DNA of 39,037 nt from Ferruginibacter sp. (GCA_025362235.1 JANYGZ010000102.1:1-39037), one strand, 5' to 3'; shown: positions 1 to 8,055, numbered from the stretch's first letter. A program made the numbers and translations. The notes: generated by a model not told the origin, from the sequence alone.

Positions 1-150
1 TTCGGTTTTATCAAGCATGATGATTCTAACAAAGAAACTTTCGTACATGTTAGCGGATTAATCAATGACATTAAAGAAGGCGACCATGTAGAATTTGATC
101 TGCAGGAAGGTAAAAAAGGTTTAAATGCCGTTAACGTTAAATTGATCTAA
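1..150 (+). CDS. Cold-shock protein (CspA family), C-terminal part
   Basis: The reading frame is open from base 1 and ends with TAA at 148-150, giving the last 49 residues of a CspA-type cold-shock protein. The start lies outside the window. The RNP1 remnant FGFIKHDD and the RNP2 motif ETFVHVSGL are both visible, followed by the usual EGDHVEFD and a C-terminal GLNAVNV strand, so most of the OB-fold is present. Proteins of this family bind single-stranded RNA and DNA and act as RNA chaperones. A strong terminator follows 34 bases downstream. The family call is secure; the paralogue cannot be told. Confidence 0.93.
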   Translation, partial: FGFIKHDDSNKETFVHVSGLINDIKEGDHVEFDLQEGKKGLNAVNVKLI

Positions 151-183
151 TAGAACATATTGATCTTTGTTAATAAAGGTATT

Positions 184-214
184 GGGCTGCTAATTTTTTA
201 GCAGCCCTTTTTTT
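184..214 (+). terminator. Rho-independent terminator of the cold-shock gene
   Basis: A perfect 10-bp stem (184-193 with 198-207, arms starting GGGCTGC and ending GCAGCCC) with a TTTT loop is followed directly by seven T at 208-214. It lies just after the cold-shock gene and before the promoter of the next gene. Confidence 0.93.
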
Positions 215-334
215 GCGCTATTCCCTTAACAGGTTAACTCAACATTTTTTTAAATTAAATAAACCCTTCACTTATCTGATTAAATTTTTATCATAATAAA
301 AACAGTTAAACAAAATGTATCCCTCATTTGTAAC

Positions 335-342
335 TAAATTTG
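335..342 (+). promoter_or_regulatory. Candidate -7 promoter box of the DUF6263-like gene
   Basis: TAAATTTG matches the Bacteroidota -7 consensus TAnnTTTG exactly and lies 21 bases before the ATG at 364. No clear TTTG -33 box is visible at the usual distance upstream, so this is only a half-supported promoter. Confidence 0.5.
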
Positions 343-363
343 CTAAATAAAATTAAATAAACA

Positions 364-1212
364 ATGAAAAAAATATTCGTATTTGTATTGTCAATAATTT
401 CTTTTGCTGCATTTTCTCAATTGCCTTCTGGCAAAATTGTGCTTAAAAAAGGCCAGCATTTTATGGTAGAATCTAAATCGGATGGTACTATAACTCAGGA
501 AATGATGGGGCAAACTATGGAAATGACTTTAGAGAACAGTACTGTCATTAGTACTGAAGTAAAGGATTTTAAAAATAATAATTACACTATTACTCAAACA
601 CTTACTTCAGTAAAATCAAAGTTTAGTGGAATGGGCCAGGATAAAACTTTTGACAGCGATAAAAAAGAAGATATGGAGGGTGAAGCAGGGGCCATGTACA
701 AAGACAAATTCAATGTTCCCAAAGACGTAATAGTAAGTAATGAAGGAGTAAATATTACACCAACTGACACTGCAAAAACTAAGGCCGCTAATGGGGCAAA
801 TGCTATGTCTGAAATGATTGGTGCAATGGGTGGAGGCCAGGACAATGTTGCCAGCGCTTTATTTTTAGTAATCCCTGCTGGTAAAAAAGTAGGTGATTCG
901 TGGGTTGATAGCACTACAAATGAAGGCGTAAAAATGAAAAGAACTTATACCCTTACTTCTATTGCCAACAAAGTGGCAACAGTTTCTGTTATTGGTATTT
1001 TAGATATCAATAAAACCATGCAGATACAGGGAATGGATATGAATACTGCCATGACCAGCAAAATTAATTCTATAGTGTTAGTGGATGTGGTAAGCAGTAT
1101 ACAAAAAGAAAATAAAAGTACTACAGATGTTTCAGGAACAATTGATGTGATGGGGCAATCAATTCCTATTACTTCAAAAATAAACTCCCTGACTACAGTT
1201 AAAAGTTTATGA
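364..1212 (+). CDS. Secreted DUF6263-like protein
   Basis: This gene encodes 282 residues. A typical signal peptide (MKK, a hydrophobic core, then AAFSQ, cut near residue 18-19) points to export. The body is rich in beta-strand-like segments with alternating polar residues and contains methionine-rich stretches (EMMGQTMEM, MIGAMGGGQ). The layout resembles the DUF6263 family of Bacteroidota secreted proteins, whose function is unknown; this family call comes from memory of the pattern. No catalytic motif, lipobox or membrane anchor is visible. It stands alone between two strong terminators, so it is probably monocistronic. Confidence 0.75.
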   Translation: MKKIFVFVLSIISFAAFSQLPSGKIVLKKGQHFMVESKSDGTITQEMMGQTMEMTLENSTVISTEVKDFKNNNYTITQTLTSVKSKFSGMGQDKTFDSDKKEDMEGEAGAMYKDKFNVPKDVIVSNEGVNITPTDTAKTKAANGANAMSEMIGAMGGGQDNVASALFLVIPAGKKVGDSWVDSTTNEGVKMKRTYTLTSIANKVATVSVIGILDINKTMQIQGMDMNTAMTSKINSIVLVDVVSSIQKENKSTTDVSGTIDVMGQSIPITSKINSLTTVKSL

Positions 1213-1230
1213 TTAAAAAAATAAATCTTA

Positions 1231-1266
1231 AAAAGCGCTGTTCTATAGAACAGCGCTTTTGTTTTT
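1231..1266 (+). terminator. Terminator after the DUF6263-like gene
   Basis: A perfect 13-bp inverted repeat (1231-1243 with 1248-1260, arm AAAAGCGCTGTTC) with loop TATA is followed by TTTTGTTTTT. The A-rich 5' arm means it could also work on the other strand, for the end of the MFS gene at 1379. Confidence 0.9.
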
Positions 1267-1378
1267 ACAGTAATATCTTAATGGCCTGGATATTTTTAAG
1301 CTTGCACTATTAGTGTAATAAAGGGATGAATAATAATTTTCTTCATACTGTTTTATCCGTTAGGCATTAAAGAAAAAA

Positions 1379-2608
1379 TCAGTTTGCAGCTAAAATAGGA
1401 TTAACATTTTGTTTGTAGAGATACCGGTAACCTGCAGCACCAGCAAAACTTACGCCTGCAACTATCAGCCACAAATTAAAAAAACCAATTGCCTCAACAA
1501 TCTGGGTACCGGTACTGCTGCCAATTACCTGTGCGGCACTCCACGCCATTGTGTATAGTGCGGCGTATTGGCCCCGGTTGTCATCTGTGCTCCTTGCTAT
1601 GTAATAACTGCTCATAAATGGCATTGCCATCATCTCTGCAAAAGTCATAAAAAGCATAAAAAGAGAAGCAATTAAAAACCCGTGAAAAAAGGGTATATCC
1701 AGTATCAAAAAAGAAATGGCCATTACGATACTACCATAACTCATCAATACAAGGTATGGCCTTCTGCCTTCCAGCTTAAATACAATCACCATTTCAACCA
1801 ATGCAATCAATATCCCGTTTAGCGACATTACTATGCCTATTAAAAATTCGTTCAATTGTAAACCCACTTTAAAATATAAAGGCACGGTTGTAAATAGCTG
1901 AAAAAAACAGGTAGCGAATAAAACCTGCAATCCTATAAAAATCAAAAATGTTTTATCCTTATAAGGCGATGCAGCAATATTAATTTTTACTTTTTGTTTG
2001 GCCACTTGCTTTTGCTGTGCCAATGTAATTTTTGGTAATAAAGCCAATAATAAAAATGCAGCAATAATATTGGTGGTTCCATCTACCCAAAATAACAAAT
2101 GATAATTAATAGAGGCCAGTATACCACCTATCGCACTTCCAATGCCCCAGCCCAGATTTATTGCCAGACGCACCAGTGAAAAGGACTGTGTCCTGCTTTT
2201 TGCATCGCTGTAAAAGGCAATAGCCGTGGCATTTGCAGGCCGAAAAGATTCATTTACAAAACTTAAAAAAAAGGTACAAATGCAAATGGCAGAATAAGAT
2301 TTCATTTGCCCCAGCACAATAAATAGAATGCCCCCGCACAACAATGAAAAAAACTGCGTGTAATAAAAACCAAAACGGTCACTTATTTTTCCACCGGCAA
2401 ATGCACCTGCCAATGAGCCCATTCCATAAATAGCCACTACCCATCCGCCTTGCTGCATGGTATAGCCGATATGGGTGCAATACAATGTCATAAAGGCAAG
2501 CACGATGGTTCCGCTTCTGTTGATGAGCATTACTATTGCCAATAGCCACATCTTTCGTGAAAGGCCGGCGTAAGCATTTTTATAAAGATTGATGGTAGTA
2601 TTAATCAT
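1379..2608 (-). CDS. MFS transporter, probable drug/metabolite exporter
   Basis: This gene encodes 409 residues with about 12 hydrophobic segments split into two halves by a basic cytoplasmic loop near residues 195-215 (KQVAKQKVKIN). The motif-A-like sequence GGKISDRFGFYY lies between TM2 and TM3, as expected for the major facilitator superfamily. The N-terminal half carries the motif NRSGTIVLAFMTLY typical of efflux-type members. The length is normal for a 12-TM MFS protein. Substrate cannot be read from the sequence. The gene runs in the same direction as the DUF4139 gene upstream, 94 bases away, with a possible hairpin terminator between them, so co-transcription is doubtful. Confidence 0.87.
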   Translation of the reverse strand: MINTTINLYKNAYAGLSRKMWLLAIVMLINRSGTIVLAFMTLYCTHIGYTMQQGGWVVAIYGMGSLAGAFAGGKISDRFGFYYTQFFSLLCGGILFIVLGQMKSYSAICICTFFLSFVNESFRPANATAIAFYSDAKSRTQSFSLVRLAINLGWGIGSAIGGILASINYHLLFWVDGTTNIIAAFLLLALLPKITLAQQKQVAKQKVKINIAASPYKDKTFLIFIGLQVLFATCFFQLFTTVPLYFKVGLQLNEFLIGIVMSLNGILIALVEMVIVFKLEGRRPYLVLMSYGSIVMAISFLILDIPFFHGFLIASLFMLFMTFAEMMAMPFMSSYYIARSTDDNRGQYAALYTMAWSAAQVIGSSTGTQIVEAIGFFNLWLIVAGVSFAGAAGYRYLYKQNVNPILAAN

Positions 2609-2652
2609 AAAGAAGATGATAAAGATATTTATTTAACTCCTTAAAATAATAC

Positions 2653-2676
2653 AGCACCCTGAAGGATCAGGATGCT
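2653..2676 (-). terminator. Hairpin between DUF4139 and MFS genes, possible terminator
   Basis: A 10-bp stem with one mismatch (2653-2662 with 2667-2676) and an AGGA loop lies 27 bases past the stop codon of the DUF4139 gene. On the minus strand the following run is GTATTATTTTAA, which is T-rich but not a clean T tract, so termination is likely but not certain. Confidence 0.5.
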
Positions 2677-2702
2677 TTATGTTTTAAAAAATTATAGCAA
2701 GA

Positions 2703-4520
2703 TTAATTCAGGTTTAATATTTTATCTTTTGGATATTTAACACTGTAACTGATGCGTAGTTTTTTACTTTCACCAGAAGCAAGATGCAATTGCCAGTTTA
2801 ATACGCCTGTTTCGCCATTGATGGCAGACCCGCTGCTTTCCAGTAATTCTATTTCTATCTCTTTATTTTGTGACAATGGATACTGGTCCTTTACCAAAAT
2901 ACTGATGGCTTCTTTTTTATTATTCTTTACGGTTATATCATAGGTAAATATTTGCTTTTTATTGGAGCCTAAGAATTTAACACTGCTAAAGTCCATCAGC
3001 TTTTCTCTTTTAACCACTACCCTTTTATCCCTGCTCATCGTAAGGTTAAGGGTATCCTGTGTAGAAGATGGATCTATAAATGATTTGCCTATATAAGTTC
3101 CTTCAAAAATGATATTGGCCTCACCGGGTAAAAGATTCAGCTTTTCCCAGTCAACAATTTGTGCGAGTAAAAACACTTCCTTATCTAACTTAGGTACTGC
3201 ATAAAACTGGTAGGTAGCAGGCACTTCGTACTCTTTTAAAACAGCCGTTTGCGCCTTACCGTTAGTAGGTACATCATAAGGCAAATCAATATCAAATGTT
3301 ACATCCAGTTCTTTATCCGATACCGTAATATAATCATCGAGTCCATCCTTTAAGGTAACTACAACAACCCCATTGCTTCCCCTGGAGCCATATATGCTGG
3401 TTGATGCTGCATCTTTTAAAATCTGGGTATTTTTAATTGCGCTGCTTCTTATTTTATTAAATTCAGCTGCAGACATTTCATTGCCGTTTACTATATACAA
3501 TGGAGAGGTATTTTCATTTTCCATGGTAGAAGCACCTCTTATTCCAGAAGAATATCCAACAACAACTACTTCATTTAACTGGCTTAATTTATCTGCAGCA
3601 ACTCCTGGAATTGTATTCTGTAATGCCATTGATTTATTATAATAATTTACTGGATTGATATAACTTAAAAACCAGGCATTAAATAATGGCGCATTGTTGT
3701 TTTGGCCAGGTGTAGAAGTAGATAAACTTAGTTTTACCTGCTTCCAGTCTATACCAGTTGTTTGAAATATTTTAGCCCGGTAAATTAGTTTTAGTGCAGA
3801 AGAAATATTTGCAGCCCGCAGGTCGTAAAATGGTGTCCAATAAGCATTTTTAGTTATATACGAAATAGTGAAATCATATTTGCCCGCAATGGTGCAGTTT
3901 AATTGTAATATCAATTTACCGGTTGAACGGGTATTTTTCTTTTGCTCTTCTGTTATTTGTTCAAGTAATTTTTTAAGTTGTTTTTCCTGCTTTATTTGCT
4001 GCTGGTTCAAGGCTGCCAATTCGTTTTGCAACTCGCCCGATTTTGTTTTGTAATACTCCATCAACTTCATAAGCTCTGCCACACTTAAGCCTGTTTGTGT
4101 TCCTTTTATTTCTTTATTGGCCTTTAAAACATTTATCAAATCATTTACTATATTGATAGCCGATTTTGCTTTATCAAGGTCACGGGTTATTTTTTCTACA
4201 GAATCTTCCAACAACTGAACATAAGGTGATTTAATCTCCTCTTTTAAATAATCTGTGCTGAACTCAATACCCATCACGGTTACATTGCCATCACAATTTA
4301 CTCGCAGGCTATTTACATCAAGGGCATTACTGATGTTTTCAATTACCAATTCGTTATTACCGTTTACAAGCTGTGCTTTTGCCTGGTGGTTCATTTCTGC
4401 ACCAACGCGGTACACGGTTACTGTGTTTAATGTGGCTTTAACGGTATTACCGTTTCCATCTGTTGCCTTTGCAAAATTGATACAAAGAACAACACATAAT
4501 AAGAGGGTTGCTTTTTTCAT
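2703..4520 (-). CDS. DUF4139 (MuiA-like) protein with inserted SusC-type plug segment
   Basis: I use the ATG at 4520 because it gives a clean signal peptide (MKKATLLLCVVLCINFAKA); an upstream in-frame ATG at 4547 would put nine polar residues in front. The product has 605 residues. Residues about 25-100 look like the N-terminal DUF4140 domain (VTVYRVGAEMNHQAKA...ELVIENIS), followed by a long coiled coil (about 100-200), then DUF4139 (ITKNAYWTPFYDLRA...). Inside DUF4139, residues about 313-392 read like the plug of a SusC-type TonB-dependent receptor: LNEVVVVGYSS, SPLYIVNGNEM, ILKDAASTSIYGSRGSNG, VVVVTLKDG. No barrel follows, so it is not a receptor. The family function is poorly known; it is probably an exported surface or periplasmic protein. 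Confidence 0.88.
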   Translation of the reverse strand: MKKATLLLCVVLCINFAKATDGNGNTVKATLNTVTVYRVGAEMNHQAKAQLVNGNNELVIENISNALDVNSLRVNCDGNVTVMGIEFSTDYLKEEIKSPYVQLLEDSVEKITRDLDKAKSAINIVNDLINVLKANKEIKGTQTGLSVAELMKLMEYYKTKSGELQNELAALNQQQIKQEKQLKKLLEQITEEQKKNTRSTGKLILQLNCTIAGKYDFTISYITKNAYWTPFYDLRAANISSALKLIYRAKIFQTTGIDWKQVKLSLSTSTPGQNNNAPLFNAWFLSYINPVNYYNKSMALQNTIPGVAADKLSQLNEVVVVGYSSGIRGASTMENENTSPLYIVNGNEMSAAEFNKIRSSAIKNTQILKDAASTSIYGSRGSNGVVVVTLKDGLDDYITVSDKELDVTFDIDLPYDVPTNGKAQTAVLKEYEVPATYQFYAVPKLDKEVFLLAQIVDWEKLNLLPGEANIIFEGTYIGKSFIDPSSTQDTLNLTMSRDKRVVVKREKLMDFSSVKFLGSNKKQIFTYDITVKNNKKEAISILVKDQYPLSQNKEIEIELLESSGSAINGETGVLNWQLHLASGESKKLRISYSVKYPKDKILNLN

Positions 4521-4647
4521 GTTGGTTTGCTTTTCATAAAGATGCAATTAAAAAATGGATTACATAAAAAATAAATTTTGAACTATGCTTAAGAATTATT
4601 AATTATTTTCTATCCGAGGTTTATTTTTTTACAAAGTATTAATTAAC

Positions 4648-4679
4648 TAAAAAATCCTTCCCCGTAATGGAGAAGGATT
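4648..4679 (-). terminator. Terminator of the SGNH hydrolase gene
   Basis: On the minus strand, arm AATCCTTC (4672-4679 read in reverse) pairs with 4653-4660, extended by two more pairs after one mismatch, with a short loop. The stem is followed by TTTTTTAG. It lies about 100 bases past the stop codon at 4780. Confidence 0.85.
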
Positions 4680-4779
4680 GTAACCAAATTGGTTGACTAA
4701 ATTATAATGGTCAAAACCTTTTATCAAATATTGCTCCTATAATGGTACCGGATAATGGTATACTGAAATTAAAACTGCA

Positions 4780-5508
4780 TTATTGTAAAGCAACCTTTAT
4801 AACCGGCAACAAAGCTTCTGCCCATGCTTTATATTCCCTGCCTGAAGGATGCAATCCATCTGTTGCAACCAAGCCAGCATCTGTTGCTGCCATTCTTGTA
4901 TAAGCTGTAATATCTAAATAGTTTACACCAGCCTGTTGTGCAATTGTTTTATTGATAGCATTAAATGCATCTATTTCTTTTGCTATTAAAGCTTTATCGC
5001 TTCCACTTGCAAAAGGAGTAACACTGTAATCAGGAATAGATAATACAATCACTCTTTTTTTATTGTTGCCTGCGTATTGTATTGCCTTATTTAACAAGGT
5101 TAAAAACTCATCAGCATATTGCTGTTGCGATTGATGCTTGTATTGGTTATTAACCCCAATTAATAAAGTAACAATATCATAGGGTTGTTTTGATGGAGCC
5201 TGAGTAGCGATAGCGTTTAATAAATTACCAGTCGTCCACCCTGTTTTTGCAATTATTTCTGGCTCACTGAAATTAATTCCCTGCTCCTGTAAATATTTTA
5301 CGGTTTGCATAGGAAACCTTTCTGATACTGATACCGCTTCACCAATTGTATAAGAATCACCCAAGGCTAAAAAAGATTTGGGAATAGTTGTGTCGGTAAT
5401 ACAAGATTCACTGCTAATATTGGCATGCATATTTACCATTATATCATCTTTTAAAAAGGATAACTGTATATAAAATATTGAAACAATTAATACAATTAAT
5501 TTACTCAT
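4780..5508 (-). CDS. SGNH/GDSL hydrolase, exported arylesterase-like
   Basis: This gene encodes 242 residues. The N-terminus (MSKLIVLIVSIFYIQLSF) is hydrophobic and would act as a signal peptide or anchor. The catalytic serine is Ser52 in FLALGDSYTIGEAV (block I); block III is IGVNNQY (oxyanion Asn); block V is TDGLHPSGREY with Asp217 and His220. The spacing and length fit the TesA/arylesterase-like SGNH group. It probably hydrolyses small esters or acyl groups in the periplasm; the substrate is unknown. It is flanked by terminators on both sides, so it is transcribed alone. Confidence 0.88.
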   Translation of the reverse strand: MSKLIVLIVSIFYIQLSFLKDDIMVNMHANISSESCITDTTIPKSFLALGDSYTIGEAVSVSERFPMQTVKYLQEQGINFSEPEIIAKTGWTTGNLLNAIATQAPSKQPYDIVTLLIGVNNQYKHQSQQQYADEFLTLLNKAIQYAGNNKKRVIVLSIPDYSVTPFASGSDKALIAKEIDAFNAINKTIAQQAGVNYLDITAYTRMAATDAGLVATDGLHPSGREYKAWAEALLPVIKVALQ

Positions 5509-5545
5509 CAGTTAATAAACGAATTTACTATTAAAATGGTTCTTC

Positions 5546-5577
5546 CATAAAAAAAGCCTCTTTAAAAAAGAGGCTTT
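5546..5577 (-). terminator. Terminator of the glucan phosphorylase-like gene
   Basis: An 11-bp perfect stem (5553-5563 with 5567-5577, core AAGCCTCTTT) with a three-base loop is followed on the minus strand by a T-rich tract. A-rich and T-rich flanks on both sides make it potentially bidirectional. Confidence 0.9.
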
Positions 5578-5597
5578 GTAAAATATTTTTGTGGCAA

Positions 5598-7250
5598 TTA
5601 TTTATATAAAATTTTGTAATATTCGTCTGCCATCCTGTTGCTGTCAAATTTAACCTGCACATCACTCATACCATTTTTCATGATCTCCCTCCAGGTATCT
5701 TTGTTATCGTAGTACAAAGGAAGGATCTGGTTTTCCAATATTTCGTACAGTTTATTCATATCATATTCATCCTGTTCCTGCACGTGGATATTTTCATAAT
5801 CAATCGGTGGCACCACAAAACCATTGTTTCCGTTATGGATAAATTCGCATATCCAGCCATCATTGGTGCTAAAGTTTACTGCACCATTCATTGCAGCCGT
5901 CATGCCACTTGTACCACTTGCTTCTCTTGGCACCCTTGGGTTATTTAGCCAAACATCAGCCGCCTGTTTAAGGCGTTTGCTAAGCGAAAGTTCGTAGCCG
6001 ATACATACCGCAACATTTTTATATTGTTTGCTTAAATGCACCAGGTGATTAAAATCATTAATAGCAGGGTAATCTAAAGGATAAGGTTTACCTGCCCATA
6101 CAATTTGAACCGGGTATTTAGTATTGCTTAATAGTGCTTCAAAGCGTTTATGGTCACGGGTTAGCAACTCTGCTCTTTTATACCCCGCAAAACGACGTGC
6201 CCAAACAATAGTTAAAACATCAGGATCTAATAATTTACCTGTTTGGTCGGCCACAATATCCAAAGCCCTTTTCTTTAAAAATTTTTTGCGGTCATCAAAC
6301 CAAACATCATCTGCATTTGCTTTGGCTTTATATAATTGTTTATCGGCCCAATAAGTCCAGTTTTGTGCATTGGTAATCGCTTTTATTTCGCAAATACCTT
6401 TATACTTTCCCCACATTTTACGACTTACTTCACCATGCAACTGCGATACCCCATTCGCCAGTTTTGCAAAACGTAAAGCAGCCAGTGAATGATTAAACTG
6501 GTCATCTTTAATGCCTGTTAATTTGCGTACATCATCTATATGCATACCGCAGAAATAACTCATTTTTTCGCAAAGAAAAATATCGTGTTTTTCATTACCT
6601 GCTTCTTCAGGTGTATGGGTTGTAAATACCAGGCGTTTCCTCACATCTTCTATATTTCCAAATTTTCTATACAGGTAAAATGCAGCGCTGATAGCATGTG
6701 CTTCATTTAAATGATATAGGTCAGGATTAAAATTTATTTCATCCATCAGCTTGGCACCACCAACACCCAATAAAATAAACTGCGCCACTTTGGTAGCCAC
6801 GTTACCATCATATAAACGATGCGTAATGGTTTGGCTAACATAATCATTCTCCGGCAAATCGGTGCTTAACAAAAACATCGGGGCACTCTTAAATGTTTGC
6901 GGATTAAGATACCAAACTTTTACCCATACCGGATGATCGTGAATAGTTATCTGAAATTTAATACCGGTATCTTCTAAAAAATTATATATTTTTTCATTCC
7001 ATTGTACCTGAAGGGTTTGATCGGCATTGCGGGCCTGGTCGTAATAACCATATTTCCACAAAATACCGATGCCCACTAAATTTTGTTTTAGCTCATACGC
7101 ACTGCGCATATGTGAGCCGGATAAAAAGCCAAGACCGCCGCTATAAATTTTTAACGGCTGGTGTATCGCAAACTCCATTGAAAAGTAAGCTATTTTTTTG
7201 CTGTAATTATCATCGACAGGGTAAGGAACTTTGAAATTATTAAAACTCAT
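5598..7250 (-). CDS. Short GT35 alpha-glucan phosphorylase homologue lacking the PLP lysine
   Basis: I take the ATG at 7250 (MSFNNF); an upstream TTG would add three residues. The 550-residue protein matches the short alpha-glucan phosphorylase type: IAYFSMEFAIH, YSGGLGFLSG, YHLNEAHA, FTTHTPEEAGNEKHD, NGVSQLHGEVSRKMW and WARRFAGYKR are all typical. In active GT35 enzymes the segment GTxxMK carries the lysine that binds pyridoxal phosphate. Here the aligned segment is EASGTSGMTAAMNGA, so the position is Thr451 (ACG at 5898-5900). The protein may be inactive, or belong to a branch with other chemistry. It also lacks the N-terminal DUF3417 domain seen in longer relatives. Normal members release glucose-1-phosphate from glycogen in the cytoplasm. 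It is monocistronic. Confidence 0.87.
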   Translation of the reverse strand: MSFNNFKVPYPVDDNYSKKIAYFSMEFAIHQPLKIYSGGLGFLSGSHMRSAYELKQNLVGIGILWKYGYYDQARNADQTLQVQWNEKIYNFLEDTGIKFQITIHDHPVWVKVWYLNPQTFKSAPMFLLSTDLPENDYVSQTITHRLYDGNVATKVAQFILLGVGGAKLMDEINFNPDLYHLNEAHAISAAFYLYRKFGNIEDVRKRLVFTTHTPEEAGNEKHDIFLCEKMSYFCGMHIDDVRKLTGIKDDQFNHSLAALRFAKLANGVSQLHGEVSRKMWGKYKGICEIKAITNAQNWTYWADKQLYKAKANADDVWFDDRKKFLKKRALDIVADQTGKLLDPDVLTIVWARRFAGYKRAELLTRDHKRFEALLSNTKYPVQIVWAGKPYPLDYPAINDFNHLVHLSKQYKNVAVCIGYELSLSKRLKQAADVWLNNPRVPREASGTSGMTAAMNGAVNFSTNDGWICEFIHNGNNGFVVPPIDYENIHVQEQDEYDMNKLYEILENQILPLYYDNKDTWREIMKNGMSDVQVKFDSNRMADEYYKILYK

Positions 7251-7396
7251 ATAGCACAAATTTTTTTAGGAGCGCAATATAAAGGGAATTTTCAGAAAAT
7301 GATGATATAATAAAGAAATGTTGTGTACATATTACACAATGAATGCAGTAAACTACGGCTTCAATTGCCTTTTATTTTAATAGTCATTTTTAATGT

Positions 7397-7553
7397 GTGC
7401 ATTTCAAATTTTCGGTGCATATGCAGGTTACCTGGTTTTGCCATTAAGGCGTTCAGACGTTTTTGTTTCTTTGATAACCCGACGTCTTAAAGCCTTAATG
7501 GCAATTTACTGATTCTTCAATTCTTAAATAAAGAGCAGCAATTTGAAATGCAC
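7397..7553. repeat. 157-bp element with perfect 14-bp terminal inverted repeats
   Basis: GTGCATTTCAAATT at 7397-7410 is the exact reverse complement of AATTTGAAATGCAC at 7540-7553. The pair encloses the 67-base hairpin repeat at 7438-7504. The gap 7251-7569 between the two minus-strand genes holds nothing else I can recognise. The nested inverted structure resembles a small non-autonomous element, but there is no clear target-site duplication. Confidence 0.65.
7438..7504. repeat. Hairpin repeat family R, copy 1
   Basis: This 67-base copy has perfect 13-bp arms (TTGCCATTAAGGC and GCCTTAATGGCAA), an imperfect inner extension (CAGACG/CGTCTT) and a T-rich centre. It matches the copies at 21791-22249 in arm sequence, length and the TTTTTGTTTCTTT centre. 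Its outer arm carries a compensated pair change (CCA...TGG here, CCG...CGG elsewhere), which supports a role for the folded form. Confidence 0.85.
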
Positions 7554-7569
7554 CCTTTTAATACTCATT

Positions 7570-7953
7570 TTATTTCTGCAGTATTGCCGTTACTTCAATT
7601 TCTATTAAAAGATCGTCATTAATAAGCCGCCTTACTTCCACCATGGTGGCTACTGGTTTTATACCGGCAAAAAATTCACCATGCGCCTTACCTGCCAGTT
7701 CCCATTCATCAATATTTATTACAAACATCCTTGTACGTACCACATCATTTAATGAACCACCTAACTGCTGTAATGCTTTCTCAATTTTTTGAAAAATAAA
7801 TTTTGCCTGTCCATATAAATCACCTTTACCGACAAGTGTATCGCCATCCATTGCCGTAGTGCCTGCCACTTCAATAATATTTCCCACTCTAACTGCCCTT
7901 GAATAACCAACAACATCTTCCCAGGGTGAACCTGAACCTGTTTGCTGCCTCAT
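7570..7953 (-). CDS. RidA/YjgF/UK114 family protein
   Basis: This gene encodes 127 residues, full length for the family, with the usual GDLYGQAKFIFQKIEKALQQLGGSLNDVVRTRMFV helix-strand core and C-terminal VEVRRLINDDLLIEIEVTAI. Catalytic RidA members deaminate reactive enamine/imine intermediates using an arginine in PARSCVEV. Here the matching stretch is PVATMVEV, so that arginine appears replaced by alanine, which would place the protein in one of the Rid branches without known deaminase activity. The N-terminus (SPWEDVVGYSRAVRVGN) is typical of such branches. It is cytoplasmic and single, and divergent from the mntR-like gene. Confidence 0.92.
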   Translation of the reverse strand: MRQQTGSGSPWEDVVGYSRAVRVGNIIEVAGTTAMDGDTLVGKGDLYGQAKFIFQKIEKALQQLGGSLNDVVRTRMFVINIDEWELAGKAHGEFFAGIKPVATMVEVRRLINDDLLIEIEVTAILQK

Positions 7954-8001
7954 ATCTTCAGTTTTACCGGCAAATTACAACAACCAATCAATATTTCAAT
8001 T

Positions 8002-8052
8002 TTTGGAAATATCAATACTTTTTTTTAGATTTGTCTAAATTTTAATTTAGAC
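8002..8052 (+). promoter_or_regulatory. Promoter with DtxR/MntR-type operator
   Basis: A near-ideal Bacteroidota promoter is present: TTTG at 8002-8005, 20 bases, then TAGATTTG at 8026-8033. The palindrome TTTAGATTTGTCTAAA (8024-8039) covers the -7 box, and a second overlapping near-perfect palindrome, GTCTAAATTTTAATTTAGAC (8033-8052), runs to three bases before the ATG at 8056. This arrangement would let the metal-bound regulator shut off its own operon. Binding by this regulator is inferred from position and symmetry. Confidence 0.75.
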
Positions 8053-8055
8053 TGT

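Noticed and set aside
2703..4520. TonB-dependent receptor
   Set aside because: Only a plug-like segment is present; the rest is DUF4140/coiled coil/DUF4139 and there is no beta-barrel domain.
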